This document shows, one piece after another, positions 1 to 11,925 of a stretch of 64,000 nucleotides of DNA (positions are counted from its first letter, which is position 1; every line of letters begins with the position of its first letter). This DNA is from Basidiobolus meristosporus CBS 931.73 (lineage: Eukaryota > Basidiobolomycota > Basidiobolomycetes > Basidiobolales > Basidiobolaceae), in NCBI GenBank assembly GCA_002104905.1, contig MCFE01000257.1, forward strand, positions 1 through 64,000, written 5' to 3'. The translations under genes and the position numbers were made by a program. The notes below the pieces were generated by a model, which did not search any database, was not told the DNA's origin, and saw only the letters and a list, made by a program, of their open reading frames with translations.

Positions 1-185
1 GTACCGGACTATGAGAAATACAATGGGAAGCTTCCATGGAATGTTCCATTGTGTAACAATGGTTTGGAATGGTCAGGAACTCTCTGGAAGGTGGTAGAAG
101 GTTCCAGAAGGAATCTCTTAGAAATTGAGCTAGGAAGCTGAAACTTGGCATGGGTGTTCATGGTTGTCATGTGATCACAACAGGG
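1..185. other. Unassigned AT-rich DNA at the window edge
   Basis: I see no gene here. The stretch has several TTCC/GGAA-rich short repeats (for example GGTTCCAGAAGGAA near 109) and joins the copia fragment that follows. It may be a remnant of another LTR, but I could not match it to a family in the window. Confidence 0.4.
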
Positions 186-3163
186 AGAAGGAACTATCAA
201 ACTAAACCTTAGAAGCTGTGAAGGAAGCCATACACTGACCTTCAAAGAAGTACTCTATGTAACAGAAATAGCCAAGAACCTACTATCTGTAAGCAAGGCC
301 ACTGCAGAAGGACTCAGTTTCAGATTTGAAAATTCTGGATGCAGGATCACTGATCAAAATGGTGCCCATATTGCTTCAGGTATCAGAGATTGGAATCTAT
401 ACAAGTTGTCTTCTATTGCATCATATTTGGAAGCCAATATAAGTAACTTAAATGAAGAAACAACAATGCTTTGGCACAGGAGATTTGGGCACATCAATTT
501 TGATTGTTTGCACAAAATGAACAAAGATCAGCTAATTTCAGGAGTAAAAATTGATCCCCCAGCTAGTTTAGAGCACTGTGAAGCCTGCATTTATGGGAAA
601 CAAGCTGGACAACTACTCAGGAACTCTGGGTCAATCAAAACTAAGAAAAAATTAGATCTAATTCACTCAGGTATTTGTAGACCTACACAAAATTTATCCT
701 TAGGTGGGATGAGGTATTTAACCACTTTGTTGATGATTATAAAGATATATGTGGGTGTACTTCATGGAGAGAAAGGAAGAAGCTCTGTTTAAGCTCAGGG
801 AGTTTAAAGCCATGGTGGAGAGAGAAACTGGTGAGAACTTCAAGAAAATATGCTCTGACAATGGTGGAGAACATACCTCAAAACTCTTCATCCACTTCCG
901 CAAAATTCATGGGATAAAGCAAGAGACAACTGTACTATACTCCCCACATCAAAATGGAGTAGCCAAATATGCTAACAGATCAATGATGGATATGGCAAGA
1001 TCTATGATCCATGATCAAAAATTATCCTGTGATTTTGGACGGAATCAGTTGCCACTTCTGTATACCTTGAAGAAGGAGTTATAACAGAATACTTTGTGGT
1101 TCTACTCCATAAGAAGCATGGTATGGGTACATACCAAGTGCAGAGCATTTAAGAATATTGGGTGTACAGCATATGCCAAGAAACAGCCCAGATATCAGTC
1201 AAAATTTGAGCCAAAAAGTGCAAAATGCATATTTTTGGGTAACTGCAATGAAAGTAAAGCATACAGACTCTAAAATACCAAAGCAAAGAAGCTAGTCAAG
1301 GCCAGGGATGTGTTGTTTGATGAAAATTCAAAATTTTCACCAAAAATGACATTAGATGATGACAAAAATCTGATCTCAAGTCCACCAATTGTCAGGATCA
1401 AATCAGAGCAAAGCAACAAAGATTTTTTCACTCCAGAGAACTCTAAAACTGTGGTTCAGCCAGAATCAGTGCCCAGGAATATTTCGGAAGTGATCATTCT
1501 AGTATCAAATGCCAGGAGATCCAATTGGGCAAGAAATAGTCTAAATTACTATATCAAAGTGGGCACAAACTTAGCCTATGCTTATTCAGTCCATATTGTT
1601 GAGCCCCAGACTGTAAAAGAGGCCCTAAATAGCCCTTAGATGAAGTTTTGGAGATCTGCAATAACTGATGAATATCAGGCACTGATGGAAAATCAAACTT
1701 GGGACTTAGTCAAGTTACCAATCAATCAAAAATCAATTGGATGCAGATGGATCTTTAAGACAAAATACAAGGCTGATGATTCAATTAAAAGATACAAGGC
1801 AATACTTGTGGCTAAAGGATACTCTCAAGAAAAGAACTTGACTATACTGAGACCTTTGCACCAGTAGCCAAGTTTAATTCTATCAGATTGATATTGGCTA
1901 TTGCAGCCAAATAACAATTTTTATTCATCAAATGGATGTAAAAACTTCATTTTTGAATTGACAACTTCATGAGGATGTGTATATGGACCAGCATGATGGG
2001 TTTGCTGACCAAGATAGCCCCCATATGGTCTGCAAGCTTGAAAAGTCTCTATATGTTCTCAAACAATCACTGAGAGCATGGAACTGCAAGATAGATTCTT
2101 ATTTGGAATCTTTGAGTTTCAAAAGAAGTAATGATGACTATAGTATATACTATAAGCCAGATAGCGCAAATCCAGTTCTATTAGCTCTATATGTGGATGA
2201 TCTTATTATAGCCGCCAATAACCTAGAAACATTGGAAGAGTCTAAATCCAGCCTATCTAAGGAGTTCAAGATGTCCAATCTAGGAGAACTTAACTTAGGG
2301 ATTAAGTTCTCCATAGACAGAGGTACCCAGACTATCACCCTAGGCAAATCCAAGTATATTCAAGATATACTAAAGAAGTACAAAATGGAAGACTGTAAAC
2401 CAGCAGCTACCCCAATGGAGACCAACCTTAACTTGGCCAAAACTCAATCAAATCAAGAGAGCTTGGTACCATCTGAAATCCCTGACTTTCCTTATCAATC
2501 TATGGTTGGCAGTCTGATGTATATCACGCTTGGAACATATCCAGATATCTCATATTCAGTGGGAGTTGTCAGCCAACATAATCAGAACTATGGATCTGAT
2601 CATGTTGCAGCGGTTAAGTGGATTTTTAGATACCTAAAAGGAATTGCTAATATCTGCTTAAGATACACTTATATGGATTCAGTGCAGGATCTTGTGGGAT
2701 ACTCTGATGCAGATTGGGGACAAAATTTGGAAGACAGAAGATCCACCCCAGCATGCACCTTTCTTTACTGTAAAGGAGCAATTTCATAGAATTCAAGAAA
2801 GCAACCAACAGTAGCACTTCTACCACAGAGGCCAAGTATATGGCAGCCTGTGAAGCCACAAAAGAAGCAATGTGGTTAAGAAAACTTTTTACAGATTTAG
2901 GCATGTGTCAAAAAAGAGCTATTACATTATTTCAAGAAAATCAAGGATGTATACTATTAGGTAGAAATCCAACTTTTCATGCTAGAACTAAGCACATGAA
3001 TATTAGACATCATTTCATAAGTGAAGCTGTAGAGAATAACTTAGCTAACTTAGTTTACTGTCATTCAGATGAAAGGATTGCAGGTATATTTACCAAACCA
3101 TTAGCTAGAGACAAGCTTGAATATCTTAGGTCAAAATTAGGATTAGTCAGTATGAACATTTAG
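186..3163 (+). pseudogene. Decayed Ty1/copia pol (5' part missing)
   Basis: Remnant of a copia polyprotein read on the plus strand in several frames. It starts inside the protease/pre-integrase linker (GSHTLTFK-like, about 225). It continues through the GAG-pre-integrase zinc finger (LWHRRFGH ... HCEACIYGKQ, 470-610), the integrase core (CSDNGGEHTS, 850-885; HQNGVAKYANR, where the usual catalytic Glu after NGVA has become Lys, 945-980), and reverse transcriptase (GCRWIFKTKYKAD about 1740; YVDD about 2190). RNase H ends in FTKPLARDKLEYLRSKLGLVSMNI at 3163. Stops and frameshifts occur near 790, 1080, 1640, 1860 and 2790, so it cannot make a polyprotein. Gag and the 5' LTR are absent. Confidence 0.9.
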
Positions 3164-3174
3164 CTGAGTGGGAG

Positions 3175-3424
3175 TGTTGTAAAAGTTGGTAATTCCACCT
3201 AAATATTCACTTAACTTAGTCACTTAGATCATTACCTTCAAATCCTAGAGAATCCTGACCAAATTCCTTGTTGGAACTTACTTAGAATATTTTCACCAAA
3301 ATACCAGGTCCTCAGAACATGAAAATTCTCAAAGTTACCCAAACAGCCTCAAACTTTGCACACATGCTCTTGAGACCTTCCTTAATCTATTCTAAATGCT
3401 TGTAATGCCAAGACCATGTGAAAA
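3175..3424 (+). repeat. Truncated 3' LTR of the copia element
   Basis: Follows the polypurine tract GAGTGGGAG just after the pol stop and begins TGTTGTAAAAG. It matches the intact 349-bp copia LTR at 9286-9634 up to the AATGCCAAGACCATGT motif, then stops matching, so about 100 bp of the 3' end are lost. Confidence 0.8.
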
Positions 3425-3489
3425 TTTTCATCACAACAATACAAGGGTGGCTTTTGATTGGTTCTCTGCCAACTTTCTAACTTTCCTTT

Positions 3490-3872
3490 TTGCTGGTATT
3501 TTCTGGCACTGTAAGTGCTTTGCATAGGACTTACTTTAGGGATAATATTTGAATCTAATGCTAAATAGTGCCAGTGGACTAAGATAGTACCATGTGCTAT
3601 ATTCAAAGTGCCATGGGTATTGAGTACTGGATAGATATCTTCTGTTCTTCTGTGCTTTTATACTTCATTCACCACATTGATCCCAAAAATGGGTAAAAAA
3701 ATCCTGTCCAGCATAATGAGTGAAGCAAATGGGTGGCTATGCATGAGAATGAAGAACTATAAATCACACTTTGTGGCCATGTATAGATCCACTTAGCTTC
3801 CATGGCACACTATAACATCATTTAGCACTCACGGCTCAATGTAGAACTATTCAAAGGAACAAGTCTATTTCC
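3490..3872. repeat. Palindromic TA-MITE, centre and right half
   Basis: Matches the centre and right arm of the 732-bp palindromes at 7442-8173 and 42030-42761. It holds the spacer-like GTAAGTGCTTTGCATAG and ends GGAACAAGTCTA. Most of the left arm is missing, so only one terminus is preserved. Confidence 0.75.
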
Positions 3873-5250
3873 TCCATCACTGAAATCTCCAAATTCCAAT
3901 TAATATCATATTGTGGCTAATTGCATATTGCTTGATAGCTTTGCTGCAATTGCACACTGACCTCTGTACATTCTCTCTGTGGGAAGGTGATACTCTTAGT
4001 GTTTGTGTTTGGATAATCACAATGTGTATGGGTTATTAAGTAAATCCCCTGGATCCTACACAATAGACAACAATCCTATCCATTGTGCATAAAAAAGCTA
4101 ACTATCTAGCTGATGACTGGGGTATCTCCAATGCAGATAATAGCATGTGCTTTGATATGACATCAACTTACTTGCATCTTGCCAGATAGCACATAAATTT
4201 CTTTCAGCAATGAATAAAGGTGACTATCCAGGTTGTATGGTGTTATAGGTGTAGATATTAGTGAGACTACCATCAGATCTCTGCCCCAGTACTACAAGAT
4301 TTACAGCAAACTGAGGCTTAGGAGAACTAGCAACCAGTAGGATTTGCTAGTAAGGTATTGTGTAATGAGAATTCATCAAATGGCAAGACAAAGGCATGGC
4401 TATAAATACCTACAAAGTAGCCTTTGCTACTTTGTCCATTATAGTATTTACAATGAAATATCTTGGAGACATTTGCGCATTGATGATAATGAGTATAGTA
4501 GCTATAGCTTCAAAGTATTTGATGGACTGTATGAGCTTCTTTAAACACGGTATTTCTGAAATATACCTGGAGTATGAACAGTGCTTTCCTCCCAAGGAGG
4601 TGGACTCCTGACCAGTTGGACACCTTGCAACAGTAGCATTTTTGAATGTGAATGGCATGCCACTGTTAACACATGCTGCTATCAGAATGGTCTCTAGGCT
4701 ACATGTTGCCAGCTACCTAACAATCTTGCCATTGTACACAACAGATTGTCAGTTGCATCCTGGAATGATTTTGGCAAGAATCAGCAGAAAATTTTCAAAG
4801 CCTCTATTACTGATATTGGTGGTGATATGTCCTTTTGCTAGACACAGCATCACATCATTCTTCAGCAAATGAATAACTGGGCTCCCTTGGCTCCATATAG
4901 TATTATTGGCATTTCTTACACAGGTAGTGCCTCATAGCATATTGAGATTTGAGGACACATGTGGTGTAATAACTTGAGGGGATGCAGACTTACAATCCAT
5001 TAGTGAGCCTTCTTTTTCAGAGTAAAAACTATGCAAGCCATATTCAGAAGGCTGAGGTGAGCCAAAAGGCTTTGCAAACTCACCCAAATTGGTTTAAACA
5101 GGTGATAATTACAGCTGGGTGACACTAAAGAGGTATTAAGTTGCTGTCAAGGGATTGTTTGTACAGCAGTGGGTAATAAATGCTCAAAAACAACTGACAT
5201 GGCAAAACACTGGCTGTAATCTCTATGAAAAATAAATTAGCCCTCCAGGT
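3873..5250 (-). pseudogene. Tnp2/Plavaka-like DNA transposon, copy A (partial)
   Basis: Minus-strand remnant homologous to copies B and C. A reading frame at 4658-4410 contains VARCPTGQEST.LGGKH, matching ARCATCQESTTIWGKH of copy B. Further on, 4420-4340 matches the RYxLMRIHQM-type segment of the other copies. The sequence ends at the palindromic MITE half at 3872, so the C-terminal half is missing. Numerous stops make it non-functional. Assignment rests on the domains visible in copies B and C. Confidence 0.5.
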
Positions 5251-5972
5251 GGATCCAATCTGGATCAGCCATCAAAATCCTGTCAAGAGTCTGGTGTAAT
5301 ACCAGCAGATGGGAATTAATGACCATCTACACAATTTTATGACAGGATAACAATGGTGCTTTGCTAATTTGCAGCCAAATATAGTTGAAAAATATAACAA
5401 TATCTGTACAGTGATTTGCCAAGGGTGGCATAGCATTGTAGCAGACTTAGTGTGCTTTACAACTATTTGAGTGAATTTGACTGGCCAGTACATCCAAATA
5501 CCCTGTATGGCAGGAAACTTGCTGGTATTTTAAAGGCCTCTTTGCAAGCCTCTGATGGCATCATTGCAGCAGTATGGCGGCCTACAGCTAGTTCTGTGAA
5601 ATGCTACCATACCAATTCACCAAATGGTGTTTCCTTTTTCTACCTCTTCTTGTGTAATACATATAATTCACTGTAGAATCACCCCTATTTATTTACCTAT
5701 CCACTGCTACCTTGGGTATTACACATATAGTTTGAATCAAACAATAATACAGCCTCCTGCTTACCTACCTCTACAAGTGTGCACACCTGCTGCAATTGAC
5801 ATACCTCTATGACATCAAATTTATGGCTTTTTAGTGCGAAGCTTGCAAAGTTGCCATATACCTTGTATTGCTGGTAATATATACATCTTGCATACATATG
5901 CCTGGTTGCTGCTACTGCTGCCATAAATACCTCCTGCATGTCCACTTACAACATTTTGGTATCTAGACTATA

Positions 5973-6178
5973 GACTTGTTCCACTGTGCCATTGATCATA
6001 GTGCCAGAAAGTGCTGTATATGTTGTTATTAATTTGATTTTTCAGGGTCATATGCATGTCAATTTTGATCCAAAATTGGCACTCTATAGCACCATCTGGC
6101 ATTCTGTGGCAGATCAGGCACCATCTGGCATGCTATGGCACTATTGGGCACTATGATCAGCTGGAATGATGGAACAGG
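5973..6178. repeat. Short TA-MITE (about 206 bp)
   Basis: Flanked by TA on both sides. The left end GACTTGTTCCACTGTGCC and right end GGAACAGG form imperfect inverted repeats, each followed inward by TGATCATAGTGCC or its complement. The first ten bases match the termini of the 732-bp palindromes. Copy C of the host transposon (about 13,960-13,970) lacks the insert and reads straight through GTATTTAGCTAATATATTC, supporting a real insertion. Confidence 0.7.
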
Positions 6179-7441
6179 TATAATATATTCCTTCTCCCTG
6201 CTGGATTCTGGTCCCCCTTATAGGTGTGCTCTGCCACTTGTTTATGTGAATTATGTGTTGAATGGTGTAGAAATTGGCTTGTGACCATGAGAAATCTGGC
6301 ATACCTTAGTAAAGTTTACTAATAAAAACTAGTTGTTTGTTGCACCCACCCAGCTTTGCATCAATTACCTGATTACCTACATATCTGCTCCATAGAAAGC
6401 CCCCAAAAGGTGAAGCAACGCCCAATATTATAATAGTGTGTCAAGTTTGCATTGGTGATCCACTTCAGGATACATATTGCTACAATGTTAATATGTAACT
6501 CCCAATACTTTCAATGTACTCTTGGTAGGAATGGCTTCAGAAGGCCACTTGAATCAAAATATATCCAGTTCATCCAGTCCTTGCCTTTGTATTGTTGCAT
6601 ATGCATATGAATATTGATTAGAGCCCATGAGTAGCACTTAGGGTAGCAAATACTCCTTAATATCATGCCAATTCTTTCAAATCCCTCCAGTATTACAAAT
6701 GGCTCATTTAGCTTGAAATGCTCTATGGATAACTTGGTCATCAGTAGAGGGATATTGTTGAAAAGCAAATGCATTGCTCCCAGTGCAAAGCCTCTGCTCC
6801 AACAGATGCCCTCTATCTTCAGTATCTCTGGTTTCCAATTAATTCCATATTCCAGCCAATGGCTTGTTGCTTACCAACTTTGCTGCAATTGTGTGCTGAC
6901 TTATCTAAGTACTCTCTGAAGAAAGATGATGTTCTTTATGTTGGTGTTTGGGTAATAATATTGTGTTTGAGTTATGGAGTAAGTCCCCTGGATCTCACAC
7001 AATCAACAGCATAACATTTGTTGTGCCCAGAAAAGCTGGCTATCTTGCAGATGCCTGGGGTACCTTCAATTCATATAATAATATGTGCTTGGACATGACA
7101 GTCATTTACTATTATCCAGCTGGAAAGCAGACAAAATTCATCCAGCAATGGATGCTGGCAGCTATCCAGGTTAGACAGTGATTTAGGCCCAGATACTAGT
7201 GAGACTACCATCAGATTTTGACCTGATCCTGTAAGATAGGAGTCAGATTCAGGTTGATGAGAATCAGTGGCCAGCAGGGTCTGCTGGTAGAGTACTTGTT
7301 TTATGAGAATCCATCAGGTGCCAAGGCAAAGGCAAGGTCATACATACCCTCAAAGTAGCACTTGCTTCCTAGCTCTGTGCAATGTTTGCCATCAAATATA
7401 TTAGATATGCTTGAGCTTGATTGATGCTGAGTGCAATATTA

Positions 7442-8173
7442 GACTTGTTCTGTTGGGTAGTGCCACATTGCGCCATGAGTGCCAAATGATGCCATAGTGT
7501 GCCGGGGAGGCCAAGTGAGCCTACACTTGGCCACAGAGTGCGCAGCACAGCTCTGCATCTTCATGCATAGCAGCCCCTGTGTTTCACTCATTGTGATGGA
7601 GAAAATCCATTTTTTAACTTTTTTTTTTAAGTAAATGTTGTACAGAATGTGCAAGTGCACAAAAGGATTGAAGATATGCATCTGGTACTCAATACCCACA
7701 ACACTCTGAATCTAGCATCTGTGGCTTGTAGCATGTTGCAAAAATGCATGGCACTATCTTGGTCCACTGGTACTATCCAGCACTATATTTAAATATAAGC
7801 CCCAAAGTAAGATCAATACAAAGCACTTATAGTGCTGAATAGTACCAGTGGACCAAGATAGTGCCATGCATTTTTGTGACATGTTACAAGCCACAGTTGC
7901 TAGATTCAGAGTGCCGTGGGTATTGAGTACCAGATGTATATCTTCAATCATTTTGTGCTCTTACACATCCTGCACAATATTGATCCACAAAAAAATGTCA
8001 AAAAATGGATTTTCTCCTGCATCAAAGGTGAAACACAGGGGCTTCTTTGCATGAAAATGCAGATCTATGTTTCACACTCTGTGGCCAAGTATAGGCTCAC
8101 TTAGCCTCTCTGGCACACTATGGCATAGTTTGGCACTCATGGCTCAATGCGGCACTATCCAACAGAACAAGTT
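7442..8173. mobile_element. 732-bp palindromic (foldback) TA-MITE, copy 1
   Basis: Two arms of roughly 345 bp are inverted copies of each other around a spacer of about 42 bp. The element begins GACTTGTTCTG, ends CAGAACAAGTT, and is flanked by TA (7440-7441 and 8174-8175). It interrupts the Tnp2-like transposon copy B; copy C is uninterrupted at the same place (about 15,540). Its spacer is the reverse complement of that in copy 2. No transposase is encoded, so it would depend on one supplied elsewhere, possibly Tc1/mariner-type given the TA target. Confidence 0.85.
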
Positions 8174-9130
8174 TATTGTATAGCTTTGCACTATTTGTCA
8201 GACTGCATGAGTTCCTTCAGATGGGGTATTACCAGAATTCAGCCAGAGTGTGTAGAATGTTTTCCCCAAATGGTGGTGGATTCTTGACAAGTTGCACACC
8301 TTGCAATGTTGGCATTTTCTGATGTGAATACCATGAAACTATTAACATATGCAGGTATCAGGATGGTCTCTGCATCACTTGTTGCCAGCCACATGATAGT
8401 TTTCCATTTATACCATGTACAAGCTAAGTTGTATCCCAGGATAATTTTAGCACCAAGTGGTAGTAAATCCCAAAAGCCCCCATTACTAATATTAGTGGAA
8501 ATGTGCCACTTCTCTAGCAACAACATTACATTACTCACTAGTAGATGGATTACTAGGCTCACTTGACTCCATAGAGTATCCTTGGCATTTTTTTCCAGAG
8601 GTGTTGTCTCATTGCTTAATGGGACTCTGTCAGGCTCATGCAGGGTACCTTTGTCGGGGAAGATAGGCTCATAGCCAATCATTGAGCCTGCATCTTAAGA
8701 GTTATCACTCTGCATGCCATATTCAGAAAGCTGGGGTGGACCTAAAGGGGTCACAAACTCACCTGACTCAGTTTGCACAAGGAGACCAGTACAGCTAGGT
8801 GCTTTTGTAGAGGTATTAAGCAGCTAGCAAAATATTGTTGATACAGCAGTGACTGACAAGTGGTCAAATATGAGTTGTGTGGCAAAACACTGGCCAAGAT
8901 CCTTTTAATACTTCCTATGCTCTCTGCATGCTTCATGGTTGAGAGGCTTGCCACAATAGCCACATGGTCCTTTTTCTCTTCTCTTACAGTGTTGAATCAA
9001 AGTAGCCTTGTCCTTGGGGCAAACAATATGACACTCAAGAACATAGTGCTATCATATTGTGTATGTGTCAATACACATATAAAGTCACAACAGTCTTGTA
9101 CTTGCAACATTGCACCCATATGAGTGCAAA

Positions 9131-9285
9131 ATCCAATGATTACCCACCATAGTATGCATTATATATAATGCTGTGGCACAACATACACACATATTTGTAA
9201 CACCATTTCCCCTTTGTTTTGACTCACTTTCATATATATGCTGTCAAAAATAGAGTACTATTGTCAGGTTCACTAAGCTTGCTTT
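9131..9285. other. Left flank of the solo LTR
   Basis: AT-rich, non-coding. It ends in GCTTT, the left copy of the target duplication of the next element. It probably covers the 5' end of DNA transposon copy B and the start of the next repeat. No gene seen. Confidence 0.4.
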
Positions 9286-9634
9286 TGTTGTAAAATTTGT
9301 ATTTCCACCTAAATATTCACCTAACTTAGTCACTTAGATCATCACCTTCAAATCCTAGAGAATACTGACCAAAATTCCTTGTTGGGATTTACTCAGAATA
9401 TTTTCACCAAAATACCAGGTACCCAGAACATGAAAATTCTCAAAGTTGTCCAAACAGCCCCAACCTTTACACACATGTTCTTGGGACCTTCCTTTACCTA
9501 TTTTACGTGTTTGTTATGCCAAGACCAGGTAAAAGTATCAATACTACTTTTACATTCAATAAATCATTAAGTGAAAACCACATAATATACTTGTCCTCCC
9601 AATCACTTCCAATATCTCCAAGACTCTTACAACA
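9286..9634 (+). repeat. Solo copia LTR with target duplication
   Basis: Complete 349-bp LTR, beginning TGTTGTAAAAT and ending CTTACAACA, so the termini are inverted repeats. It is flanked by the 5-bp direct repeat GCTTT (9281-9285 and 9635-9639). Internal copia sequence is absent. This is the expected product of LTR-LTR recombination. Confidence 0.92.
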
Positions 9635-9639
9635 GCTTT

Positions 9640-11925
9640 GACATTCAGTGCAACAATCAAAGAAGACCCTGTGGACAGTGTGCCCACTGAGGTAATAATG
9701 CAGACTCCTCAGGCTTTCAGTCAGGTAGGCAATTGGGAATCTGTGCAGAGCTAAAAGCAACCATATTGCTGAGGCAGATGAGAATGTAGCAAAAGCAGTA
9801 CCTTCCATTAAAGACCAGCAAGTGGTAGTCATAGCATCACCATCACTCATATTAGCTTTTATGTTGTCAGCTCATACTAAAGCATTAATGAGACAATAAG
9901 GTGTAGTGGCTGATAGGATAGGCACAATGACCCAGAGAAATCAGGAAATACTCCAGAAACAGGATGAGTGGATAAAACATGTAGAGCAATTAACATCCTG
10001 GGGAAGGAAAGCAGTATCTTTGTGGCAAACATGGAACTCAAGTAGCTCAATACCACAACCAAGATTTGAGATATTACCCAATGTAATGGCAGAAGAACAC
10101 TATACAGTCTTTGAAGCACAACAACAGTGCCCAAAGATAATGCCTACAGAAGAGCCTACCACAACATGTGAGGGAGAAGAAATATTGTTTATGCCAAAGC
10201 CTAAAAGTCAAAAAATATTAAAGATCCATGGGGCCATTGAGTTCAATGATGAACAGTGAGCTAATATTCAAGAGCATATTACAAGTCTAGCATGCCAACA
10301 CCTTAAGTCCGGCATACCATGGGACCATTGGTAAATTAGGGCCAAGCACAATATGCTTGACTTGCCCCAAGAGCATTATCCTGGTTTCAAACAAGCAAAC
10401 AGATCTTGGGCTAGTATAGGTTTGATAGGTAAGGATCCCAAAATAGCAGAAACTATTAAAGGCAGAAGAATAAGGGTGCAATGGCCAAACAACAGCAGCT
10501 TCCTCAAGAGCCCTTACAAGCAGGGCTGAAAGCTCCAAACAAGTATCAAAGAGACATCCAGTATCTAGAAGAGTGCTAGTAAGGGAAAAGCAGGCAGACA
10601 CAGATCATCAGCTCTACCTTTACCATGGAGAGAGTGTGGTTCTACTCAAGAAGCACTCATCAAAGTGGCAGTGAAGGACCTGGCAGTGATAACCATGAGT
10701 GGCTACCTCACAAGCCTGTCACAGAATGGGCTGAGGGCTTGAAACAAGCAGTAAAGAAGTGTCAGGTTGCCTGCAGAGTATCAGCATGGGACTAGCAGGC
10801 CTAAGCAGACTCATCTGTACAGCATTTCTCAGCGAGAAAATGTAGTTCAATACAGGAAGCCCTCAGACAAAGTATTAGTGAAAGACCTGGTAGTGATAAA
10901 GAAAGAGGTAAAGGGCAAAAGTCTACCTAAGCCAGAGACAGGGAAACATGATAAAAAAGCTACAGGCATTGCCAATTAACTCAATCTGCCTGGAACATAC
11001 TGAATCCTATCATATCCAAGAAGATTACCAACAAGAAAACAGCTGTTTTCACATGGGTTGGAAGCACAGTCAGTTAGACTACACTCCAGTGAGGTAGGTG
11101 AGCTTGCAGAGAAAGGCAATATATCTACCTCAGCCTCCATTTCCTTCATTTTTGACAGAGTGGAGATCACACCAACAGACAAAGCAACAATATCAAGAAT
11201 CCAAAGGTTATCACAATGCCTTCAGTGGAGTTTTGGTACCTAACTGGTCACACCAAGTGGTTGCAGCACTTCCTCAAGTGCAGTGTTCAAGACAATATAT
11301 TTGAATAGTGCCAGGATTTATTGCAAAGACTTGCAGATGGGGTGCTGGACCTTGCTCTGCCAGATGTAGACCAGGACATGTGGGAACCAGTGAATGAGCA
11401 GTGGCATATAGCTGTAGGGTTCCTGCCAAAGTTGTGGAAACACAGTGGTATGCAGATATACTTATTCAGAGGTGGATTTTGATGGAGTCACTTGTCAAGT
11501 GTGCGGTTGGGCTTAATGTCAGTACAGGATATAGGGACTGGTAAAGGTAAATACAATTGGCAATTGAGGTACAACTGAAGTTTCAATGCAAATAAATCAA
11601 TTTGTATGCATGAGAAGTAAGGGATGCAGCTGAGTCAGGAAGTAGGGAGTGTGAGATAGAGGCAAGGGTCAATCAATGAACACAAACAGAGGAGATAATG
11701 GAGTGTCTGAAATCAGAAAGTGAGCAAATTAGTAGGGAATCAATCAAAAGCCACCTATATATTGTTGTGATGCAATATTTTGATCAATTTTTTTGTAAAA
11801 TCTGTTATGCATTATTCTTCAACAGTGTCTGGAGAGTGTCCTGATGGGATCAGTACCTTCTAGTCATTCTGCCTTTACTTTGCAATGGCCTTTTGATGGG
11901 ATCATTACAATAAATTCTCATAGGG
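9640..11925 (+). pseudogene. Repeat family U, copy 1 (unknown coding repeat)
   Basis: Plus-strand copy of a repeat I cannot classify. An open stretch at 9906-10259 encodes a charged, probably helical protein (MADRIGTMTQRNQEILQKQ...) ending in FMPKPKSQKILKIHGAIEFNDEQ. Later pieces (10767-10979; 11058-11243) carry KPSDKVLVKDLVVIKKEVKGK, then ELPTRKQ, LHSSEVGELAEKGN and TPTDKATISR. At 11,330-11,440 comes LLQRLADG.LDLAL...WEPVNEQWH. The same protein segments recur at 12 kb (minus), 26.5 kb (minus), 28 kb (plus) and 41.5 kb (plus), with indels in multiples of three, so a real coding ancestor is likely. It ends near GGCCTTTTGATGGGATCA. No catalytic motif recognised. Confidence 0.55.

Larger units (their letters stand above)
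5260..9130 (-). pseudogene. Tnp2/Plavaka-like DNA transposon, copy B
   Basis: Longest copy of a minus-strand DNA transposon whose transposase is read from about 8700 down. The N-terminal part (8682-8239) has ARCATCQEST..GKH. A GHN...C...C segment lies at about 7050-7000, followed by FKLNEPF.I.E.FERIG and DWMNWIYF (6730-6550), and an FWGLSMEQIC segment (about 6411-6381). The latter resembles the FWQFPMER motif of fungal Tnp2/Plavaka (KDZ-type) transposases. A C-terminal segment ending at 5945-5697 (EVFMA.VAATRHMYARCIYYQQYK) is repeated in copy C and at 50.4 kb. Many stops and frameshifts are present. Two TA-flanked MITEs (5973-6178 and 7442-8173) are inserted. The family call is inferred from motifs recalled from memory. 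Confidence 0.55.

Noticed and set aside
3382-3606. Short frames inside LTR and MITE sequence
   Set aside because: They arise from palindromic arms and LTRs, which are non-coding in every copy.
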